From: Microcaldota archaeon
GTDB taxonomy: Archaea > Micrarchaeota > Micrarchaeia > Micrarchaeales > CABMGC01
Direction: 5' to 3'
Length of the DNA stretch: 11,204 nucleotides
NCBI GenBank assembly: GCA_030043435.1
Contig: JASHXR010000006.1
Span: 1 to 11,204, forward strand
Part shown: positions 6,276 to 11,204 of the stretch, in pieces
Numbering within the stretch: the stretch's first letter is position 1
How the letters are laid out: each line of letters begins with the position of its first letter
Made by a program: the position numbers and the translations under genes
Notes under the pieces: generated by a model
The model's input: the letters and a program-made list of their open reading frames with translations, nothing else
Told to the model about the DNA's origin: nothing
Database searches by the model: none

Positions 6276-8636
6276 ATGGAGGAGAGATACGATAGCAAGG
6301 CTGTCGAAGAGCGCCTGCGCGGGTTCTGGGACCACGAGCGCGTCTATGCCTTCGACAGCGCGTCAAAGAAGCGCATCTACTCGATAGACACGCCTCCGCC
6401 GACCATCTCCGGCTATATCGGCATACACCACGTCTTCTCGTACTCGCATGCTGACTTCATCGCAAGGTACAAGCGCATGCGCGGCTTCAGCGTCTTCTAT
6501 CCAATGGGCTACGACAACAACGGCCTGCCCACAGAGCTCCTGACTGAGAAGAACCACAACACCACAGCAGAGAGGGAGGGGCGCGAGAAGTTCGTCAGGC
6601 TGGTGGAGGAGGAGACGAGGAGATATGAGCAGGAGTTCGGGAAGGTCTGGAGGTCAATAGGCATCTCTGTCGACTGGTCGCTCCTCTATACCACGATAAG
6701 CAGCGAGGTGCAGCGTGTCTCGCAGCTCTCCTTCCTTGAGCTGAACAGGATGGGACGGGTGTACAGGAAGAAGACGCCTACCATATGGTGCACGAAGGAG
6801 AGGACCGCGCTCTCGCAGATGGAGCTCAAGGACAAGGAGCTCAGCTCCAAGTTCGTCGACATACGCTTCGCCGAGGAGGTGGTGATAGCGACGACGAGGC
6901 CGGAGATGTTGCCTGCCTGCGCCGCCATCTTCGTCAACCCTGACGATGAGAAGAACAGGAAGCTGGTGGGGAGGAGGGTCAAGGTGCCCATCTTCGGGCA
7001 GGAGGTCGAGATACGTACAGATTCACGCGTCGATCCTAGCAAGGGCACAGGAGTAGTCATGTGCTGCACCTTCGGCGACCTGACAGACATAGAGTGGTAC
7101 AAGGCATACGGGCTGGAGCTCCGTACTGTGATTGACGACAGCGGCAGGATGCTGGGCGAGTACTTCAAGGGCATGAAGATAAGGGATGCGAGGTCCAAGA
7201 TAATCGAGGACCTCAGGCAGAAGGGCTACCTTGTCTCAGAGAGGGAGGTCGTGCATGCTGTCAACGTGCACGAGAGGTGCGGCACCGAGATAGAGTTCCT
7301 CGTCAAGGAGCAGTGGTACATCAGATACCTCGACCTGAAGGGCAAGTTCATAGAGCTCGGGAACGGGCTCGCATGGCATCCGGAGCACATGCACGTAAGG
7401 TACGACAACTGGGTGAACGGGCTGCAGTGGGACTGGTCTATCTCGAGACAGAGGTATTACGGGGTGCCGTTCCCGGTGTGGTACTGCAGGCGGTGCGGCG
7501 ATCCGGTCTTTGCCGAGGAGAAGGACCTTCCGGTGAACCCGCTCAAGGGGAGCGCCGGCTATAGATGCGCAAAGTGCGGCTCCGACGAGCTGGTACCGGA
7601 GGAGGACGTGCTCGACACCTGGGCGACGTCATCGCTCACCCCCCTCATAAACGCGGGGTGGAAGGGCGGCGATGCATACTCGGAGGAGAGATACCCGATG
7701 TCGCTGAGGCCGCAGGCCCATGACATAATCTCGTTCTGGCTCTTTACCTCTGTGGTGAAGGGCTACATGCATACAAAGAAGGCTCCGTGGTCCACGGTTA
7801 TGATCTCGGGGCATGCGCTGGACCCGCATGGCAAGCCCATGCACAAGTCAGCTGGCAACCTGATAGACCCGCAGCCGCTGATGGAGAGGTACGGTGCAGA
7901 TGCGGTCAGGTACTGGGCCTCGCTCTCCAAGCCAGGCGACGACGCCTCGTTCCAGGAGAAGGACGTGATTACCGGGGCCAGGCTCGTCAACAAGCTATGG
8001 AACGTGGCTAAGCTGGTCGAGAAGGTCTCGGAGAAGGGCGCGGCCAGGAACACAGCTAATGTGCTGGACAGGTGGATAGTCTCCAAGGCCGAGCTGATGG
8101 CGCGCGACGCGACAGTGCTGTTAGAAGACTACAACTACGCAGGGGCGCGCCGCCTCGTCGACGGGTTCTTCTGGTCCTTCTGCGACAACTACCTCGAGTT
8201 CATAAAGTACAGGTTCTACAGCAACGATAGGTCGGCAAGCTATGCGCTCCGGAGGACCTTCCTGATAATCATAAAGCTTCTCGCCCCGTTCATGCCGTAC
8301 GTCACAGAGGAGGTCTACCAGCACCTCTACAGGGGGGTCGAGGAGAAGACAGCCTCGGTGCACCTGGCCGCATGGCCTGAGTACGACGACGCGCTTGTAG
8401 ACGCGAAGGCAGTGGAGACGGGGGAGAAGGTGCAGGGCGTGGTCGGCGCGATAAGGCCGTGGAAGCATAGGAACGGCCTCGCACTGAACGGGGAGGTGAG
8501 CGAGCTCGTGATAGAGGGCGCTCTTGACGACGGGATAGAGGACATAAAGGGCGCAATGAGGATAAGGAAGGTCTCGGCAGGGAAAGGAGAGACGGATGTT
8601 CCTGAGACAGGGCTGAGGATAACCGTAGTAAAGTGA
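6276..8636 (+). CDS. valS: Valyl-tRNA synthetase
   Basis: This class I synthetase of 786 residues charges tRNA-Val. Visible landmarks: PPPTISG at 40-46 followed by GIHH (49-52) where HIGH is expected; the CP1 editing domain around 195-330 with ATTRPE (Thr206, Thr207, Arg208); a zinc-ribbon-like insert with Cys404, Cys407, Cys431 and Cys434; DVLDTWATSS, typical of ValRS; the KMSKS-equivalent PMHKS at 521-525; then a helical anticodon-binding domain beginning near L-V-N-K-L-W-N. A long C-terminal coiled coil, present in bacterial ValRS, is absent, as usual for archaeal enzymes. I chose ATG 6276 because homologues begin shortly before Y-D-x-K-A-V-E and a TATA box fits; the in-frame ATG 6255 overlaps that promoter. 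The reading frame is intact, so the enzyme is probably functional despite the HIGH change. Confidence 0.93.
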   Translation: MEERYDSKAVEERLRGFWDHERVYAFDSASKKRIYSIDTPPPTISGYIGIHHVFSYSHADFIARYKRMRGFSVFYPMGYDNNGLPTELLTEKNHNTTAEREGREKFVRLVEEETRRYEQEFGKVWRSIGISVDWSLLYTTISSEVQRVSQLSFLELNRMGRVYRKKTPTIWCTKERTALSQMELKDKELSSKFVDIRFAEEVVIATTRPEMLPACAAIFVNPDDEKNRKLVGRRVKVPIFGQEVEIRTDSRVDPSKGTGVVMCCTFGDLTDIEWYKAYGLELRTVIDDSGRMLGEYFKGMKIRDARSKIIEDLRQKGYLVSEREVVHAVNVHERCGTEIEFLVKEQWYIRYLDLKGKFIELGNGLAWHPEHMHVRYDNWVNGLQWDWSISRQRYYGVPFPVWYCRRCGDPVFAEEKDLPVNPLKGSAGYRCAKCGSDELVPEEDVLDTWATSSLTPLINAGWKGGDAYSEERYPMSLRPQAHDIISFWLFTSVVKGYMHTKKAPWSTVMISGHALDPHGKPMHKSAGNLIDPQPLMERYGADAVRYWASLSKPGDDASFQEKDVITGARLVNKLWNVAKLVEKVSEKGAARNTANVLDRWIVSKAELMARDATVLLEDYNYAGARRLVDGFFWSFCDNYLEFIKYRFYSNDRSASYALRRTFLIIIKLLAPFMPYVTEEVYQHLYRGVEEKTASVHLAAWPEYDDALVDAKAVETGEKVQGVVGAIRPWKHRNGLALNGEVSELVIEGALDDGIEDIKGAMRIRKVSAGKGETDVPETGLRITVVK

Positions 8637-8700
8637 CAGCAGACGGCGGGATGTGACAATCGTATTTTGCGTTTCTTGGGATAACAGTTACTTTAGGAGA

Positions 8701-9078
8701 TTATTTTTTAAATACACTTTCTGGAGTCACTGCGTTTTTTGATTTCTCAAGAATTTCTTTGTCCTCAGTTACAAGTGTTAGGGCCATCCTCTCTGCTGCC
8801 TCTATATAGGCAGCATCATAAAAACTGATATCCCTCTTGATTGCAATCTGCTCTGTAGAGTCAAAGTCGATATCAATTGCATGGACATTTGCAAAGAATT
8901 CTGATAGCGCATTGGTAAAGAGTGTCAAATTTTTTATCTCGCCTTTTCGGCTCTTCTTCCAAACAACATTACCGACTTCGTATTTAGTTAAAACCAAGAC
9001 GGATATATCACTGACTAGGGGAAATTGCTCTGATTCGAAGATGCTGTATAAGGCAGATGCATCTAGCAAGTATTTCAT
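8701..9078 (-). CDS. vapC: VapC-type PIN-domain ribonuclease toxin
   Basis: This 125-residue PIN-domain protein has the expected acidic active-site set: Asp6 in L-L-D-A-S-A, Glu34 in K-Y-E-V-G-N, Asp88 in S-F-Y-D-A-A-Y, and Glu105/Asp106 in L-V-T-E-D-K-E. Length and motif spacing are normal for VapC toxins, Mg-dependent RNases that cut tRNA or rRNA; the target here is unknown. The start codon overlaps the antitoxin stop in an ATGA junction, giving translational coupling. Base composition is clearly AT-rich, unlike valS on one side and AlaX on the other, suggesting recent acquisition. The gene is convergent with valS, 64 bases from its stop. Confidence 0.9.
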   Translation of the reverse strand: MKYLLDASALYSIFESEQFPLVSDISVLVLTKYEVGNVVWKKSRKGEIKNLTLFTNALSEFFANVHAIDIDFDSTEQIAIKRDISFYDAAYIEAAERMALTLVTEDKEILEKSKNAVTPESVFKK

Positions 9079-9308
9079 CGCCCATCCCTGGTTTCTCTTA
9101 TGGATTTAATCCACTCTCTTTTGCTAATTCCTGTTTTTTCAATAGTCTCTTTTAGCACCTTGGAAAGCCTTTTTGTCTTAGTTCTGACTACTTTTTGCTT
9201 CAATGCCTCTTCGATTGTACTTTTTATGTCTATGTCAAGTGCCAGTGCTTCGTCTCCAAGTTTCTTATCCAGCCTCACAGAAAGCACCCTTGTTTCATTC
9301 TTTTCCAT
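9075..9308 (-). CDS. vapB: VapB-type antitoxin, ribbon-helix-helix-like
   Basis: This 77-residue basic protein lies directly upstream of the PIN toxin. The N-terminal strand ETRVLSVRLD followed by a helix pair (KKLGDEALALDI and STIEEALKQK) is the plan of a ribbon-helix-helix DNA-binding domain. The C-terminal K/R-rich helix, containing K-R-E-W-I-K-S-I-R-E, should wrap the toxin. I chose the ATG at 9308 because the longer frame to 9365 would begin with Cys/Tyr-rich residues translated from the promoter and operators. The protein is expected to neutralise VapC and, with it, repress its own promoter. It belongs to the same AT-rich island as the toxin. Confidence 0.8.
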   Translation of the reverse strand: MEKNETRVLSVRLDKKLGDEALALDIDIKSTIEEALKQKVVRTKTKRLSKVLKETIEKTGISKREWIKSIRETRDGR

Positions 9309-9351
9309 AGGGATATTTGTATACGAACTAATATATAAATATTTGTATACA
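9309..9351 (-). promoter_or_regulatory. vapBC promoter with paired 12-bp operator-like repeats
   Basis: ATATTTGTATAC occurs exactly twice, at 9313-9324 and 9339-9350, with a 26-bp period. Each carries a GTATAC palindromic core, and the outer copy extends to TGTATACA. Between them lies TATATAAA (9332-9339), which read on the minus strand is a TATA box about 24-31 bases before the ATG at 9308, so the mRNA is probably leaderless. One repeat covers the likely start site and the other the BRE side, a layout suited to autorepression by the ribbon-helix-helix antitoxin. Confidence 0.65.
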
Positions 9352-9522
9352 CAAATAGAAAACATTAATTAGTCAGATAGGTTCTCTGTCTTACTCCGTA
9401 TTTTCGGAGAGATATGTGCTGAACGCGCATATTAAAACCAGCCTAGAAACAAAGATGCACTCCCAGCATAACCATTCCTGAAGGCTACCAATATTGGGGT
9501 AACTGTAACTGTCAGTATACAT
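9352..9522. other. Intergenic region between vapB and tRNA-Gln, no gene seen
   Basis: No convincing open frame or RNA gene was found. Present are a CCAATATTGG palindrome (9488-9497), a tandem GTAACT pair (9499-9510) and a weak 5-bp stem CTCCG/CGGAG at 9394-9409. No clear T-run terminator follows the tRNA on the minus strand. Confidence 0.5.
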
Positions 9523-9594
9523 AGTCCCGCCCAGATTCGAACTGGGGTACGCGGGTCCAAAGCCCGCGGTCCTTGGCCACTAGACGACGGGACT
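9523..9594 (-). tRNA. tRNA-Gln (anticodon TTG)
   Basis: Read on the minus strand, the 72-base cloverleaf has a perfect 7-bp acceptor stem (AGTCCCG with CGGGACT), a D stem GTCT/GGAC, an anticodon stem GCGGG/CCCGC around loop CTTTGGA (anticodon TTG at positions 34-36), a 4-base variable region and a T stem CCCAG/CTGGG around TTCGAAT. CAA/CAG are glutamine codons. No intron is present and CCA is not encoded. In most archaea this tRNA is first charged with glutamate and then amidated by GatDE; those genes are not in the window. Confidence 0.95.
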
Positions 9595-9618
9595 GCGCAT
9601 AGCTATCTCATCCATGCC

Positions 9619-9630
9619 TATTAATATATC
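9619..9630. promoter_or_regulatory. TATA element between tRNA-Gln and AlaX, possibly shared
   Basis: TATTAATATATC lies 27-36 bases before the tRNA-Gln 5' end at 9594 when read on the minus strand as GATATATTAA, the expected TATA position. Read on the plus strand the same A/T core would start RNA near 9650, upstream of the chosen AlaX GTG at 9674. No second convincing TATA is seen for AlaX. Confidence 0.55.
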
Positions 9631-9673
9631 TGGTGCCGGCCAATGTATCTGCTTTTGTGGAGCGCGTGGTACC

Positions 9674-10417
9674 GTGGTAGAAAGGCTCTATCTCAAGGAT
9701 ATGTACATGAAGGAGTTCGACGCGACTGTCACGAAGGTGGATGGTACACGGGCTTGGCTCGACAGGACGGCGTTCTATCCGACGGGCGGAGGCCAGCCGA
9801 ACGACACAGGAAGGCTGGTCTCGGGCAGTATTGAGTTCGATGTCGTCGACGTGAGGAAGGATGGCGGCGACGTCGCGCATGTGCTGCGGAGCGCAGATGG
9901 CCTGAAGGCAGGCGACGCGGTGAGGGGCGCGATAGACTGGGAGAAGAGATATGCGTACATGAAGTACCATACCGCCCTGCACATCTTCGACGGCATCGTC
10001 GTAGCGAGGCACGCCAATGCGGGCTTCTCCACGGGGAGCCAGATCTACGCAGACAGGGTCAGGATAGACTTCGACATGCCGGAGCTGAACCGTGAGCTGG
10101 CGCAGGAGATACTCAATCAGACCAACATGATAATCGATGAGGGCAGGAGGATAATAGTGAGGGAGGTCGGGAGGGATGAGGCGCTCCGGATGGGGAACCT
10201 GGCCAGGACCGAGCCTGGGAGGGAGTTGATAATGAAGCTTGACATAGTGAGGATAGTCGAGATAGAGGGCCTCGACGCGCAGATGGACGGCGGGCTGCAT
10301 GTGCTCAATTCAAGGGAGATAGGAAGGCTGGACCTGAGCGCGTTCACCAGCAAGGGCAGCCACAGCAAGAGGGTCGAGCTGCGTATGGCGCAGGGTTCAG
10401 ACGAGATACCTGTATAG
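9674..10417 (+). CDS. alaX: AlaX-type alanyl-tRNA editing hydrolase
   Basis: This stand-alone trans-editing protein of 247 residues should hydrolyse Ser- or Gly-mischarged tRNA-Ala. The N-terminal part matches the AlaRS-like barrel: R-L-Y-L-K-D, then L-D-R-T-A-F-Y-P-T-GGGQP (29-42), the glycine-rich motif of the medium/large AlaX class. Zinc ligands are visible as H-T-A-L-H (His99, His103) and D-G-G-L-H (His209). Where many homologues have C-G-G-T-H, here Asp205 replaces Cys and Leu208 replaces Thr. The stretch S-R-E-I-G near 213-217 is conserved in the family. I chose GTG 9674 because homologues begin a few residues before L-Y-x-x-D; the in-frame ATG 9614 would overlap the tRNA promoter and add 20 unconvincing residues. 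Its 3' end overlaps the convergent ilvA gene by 21 bases. Confidence 0.85.
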   Translation: MVERLYLKDMYMKEFDATVTKVDGTRAWLDRTAFYPTGGGQPNDTGRLVSGSIEFDVVDVRKDGGDVAHVLRSADGLKAGDAVRGAIDWEKRYAYMKYHTALHIFDGIVVARHANAGFSTGSQIYADRVRIDFDMPELNRELAQEILNQTNMIIDEGRRIIVREVGRDEALRMGNLARTEPGRELIMKLDIVRIVEIEGLDAQMDGGLHVLNSREIGRLDLSAFTSKGSHSKRVELRMAQGSDEIPV

Positions 10418-11204
10418 CGGATCGTCGCCTGTTATCAGCCTGTATGCGATTCCGAGACCATCCATCCTCTTGAGCAGTACCTTTAGGTCCTCCTTTCTCG
10501 CGAGCTCTATCCCGACGAGCGCAGGGCCAGTCTCCCGCGCGCTCTTCTTCAGGTACTCGAAGCGCGTTATGTCGTCGGTGGGGCCGAGGGCGCTGTCCAC
10601 GAACCTCCTCAGCTGGCCCGGCTTCTGCGCGAACTCCACCAGGAAGTAGTGCTTGAGGCCCCTGTAGACGAGGCTGCGCTCCATGACCTCGGGATAGCGG
10701 AGTATGTCGTTGTTTCCGCCGCTGAGCACGCAGACGACGGTCTTGGACCTTATCCTAGTTGCGATGGAGTCGAGCGCGGCTATAGAGAGCGCGCCTGCAG
10801 GCTCCGCGACTATGTCCTCGCCCTGGTAGAGCTCTATCATCGTGGTGCAGACCTTGCCCTCCTCCACCAGGACGATGCGGTCGACGAGGCGCTTTACGAT
10901 GGGGAATGAGACAGTGCCGGCGCTCCTCACCGCAGCGCCGTCGATAAACGTGTCTATGCGGTCAAGCGTGACCGGCCTTCCCGCTCTGACTGACTCGTAC
11001 ATGGACGGCGCGCCTGCAGGCTCTGCGCCTATTATCCGCGCGCGCGCAGACCTTGCCTTCACGTACGTCGCGACTCCGGATGCGAGCCCGCCGCCGCCTA
11101 TCGGGCAGACCAGGTAGTCTGGTGCGTGCCCGAGCTGCTCGCATATCTCCTTGCCCACGGTCCCCTGCCCGGAGATGACCTTGCCGTCGTTGAACGGATG
11201 CACG
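10397..11204 (-). CDS. ilvA: Threonine ammonia-lyase (IlvA, ACT-like C-terminus), 5' partial
   Basis: This is the C-terminal 268 residues of a PLP enzyme that deaminates threonine to 2-oxobutanoate, the first step of isoleucine synthesis. The frame runs off the right edge; the first visible codon GTG reads as internal Val of V-H-P-F-N-D. The PLP-phosphate loop C-P-I-GGGGL (about 34-41) and the conserved A-E-P-A-G-A-L-S segment are present; the PLP lysine lies outside. Residues about 182-268 form the short regulatory domain, with L-G-P-T-D-D-I-T-R-F-E-Y and G-P-A-L-V-G-I-E-L, closely resembling the roughly 410-residue Bacillus-type IlvA rather than the long two-ACT form. That would leave about 140 residues off-window. 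It is convergent with alaX and its stop lies inside that gene. Confidence 0.9.
   Translation of the reverse strand, partial: VHPFNDGKVISGQGTVGKEICEQLGHAPDYLVCPIGGGGLASGVATYVKARSARARIIGAEPAGAPSMYESVRAGRPVTLDRIDTFIDGAAVRSAGTVSFPIVKRLVDRIVLVEEGKVCTTMIELYQGEDIVAEPAGALSIAALDSIATRIRSKTVVCVLSGGNNDILRYPEVMERSLVYRGLKHYFLVEFAQKPGQLRRFVDSALGPTDDITRFEYLKKSARETGPALVGIELARKEDLKVLLKRMDGLGIAYRLITGDDPLYRYLV

Noticed and set aside
8645..8656. GGCGGGA near the valS end as a copy of the tRNA-Gln 3' end (attachment site)
   Set aside because: Only seven bases match and the orientation is inverted relative to the tRNA, whereas an integration duplicate should be a longer direct repeat.
9309..9365. Upstream ATG extending VapB by 19 residues
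   Set aside because: The extension covers the TATA box and both operator-like repeats; the ATG at 9308 has correct leaderless spacing.
9394..9409. CTCCG/CGGAG hairpin as a terminator
   Set aside because: A five-bp stem without a following T-run on either strand is at chance level.
1..11204. CRISPR array, insertion sequence, integrase or relaxase
   Set aside because: No regularly spaced repeats, transposase or recombinase motifs, or HUH/relaxase motifs were seen in any supported gene.

Overview
The window reads as archaeal chromosomal DNA. Coding regions are GC-rich with heavy use of AGG/AGA arginine and ATA isoleucine codons. Several genes have a T/A-rich TATA element about 25-35 bases before the chosen start codon, as expected for leaderless archaeal transcripts. 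The valyl-tRNA synthetase, stand-alone AlaX editing protein and DUF4382-like surface protein also fit Archaea. The compact genome and the VirB4-type membrane cluster make me lean towards a DPANN lineage such as Micrarchaeota, with Thermoplasmata as an alternative. The lineage is inference, because no rRNA is present.

Positions 3-4122 (+) hold a tight five-gene operon with very short gaps and two overlapping junctions. It encodes a multi-pass membrane protein (VirB6/TrbL-like in layout, cut by the left edge), a two-helix membrane protein whose soluble half resembles a VirB4 N-terminal domain, a compact VirB4/HerA-type ATPase, an unknown protein ending in a winged-helix-like domain, and an unknown single-pass membrane protein. 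I read this as the core of a minimal type IV secretion-like machine in which VirB4 is split into two polypeptides. No relaxase, coupling protein or pilin is visible.

Positions 4140-8636 (+) hold three separately promoted genes: a metallo-beta-lactamase-fold hydrolase whose TATA box lies between two GGCGCC inverted-repeat arms, a heavily sequon-bearing DUF4382-like surface protein, and valS. The synthetase has a GIHH sequence where HIGH is expected.

Positions about 8640-9522 form a strikingly AT-rich patch with a minus-strand VapBC-type toxin-antitoxin pair. Its TATA box sits between two identical 12-bp repeats that look like operators. The patch ends at a minus-strand tRNA-Gln(TTG).

The tRNA-Gln gene and the divergent AlaX gene may share one TATA region near 9619-9630. 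AlaX (+) then overlaps by 21 bases, tail to tail, with the minus-strand C-terminal two-thirds of an IlvA-type threonine ammonia-lyase that runs off the right edge.
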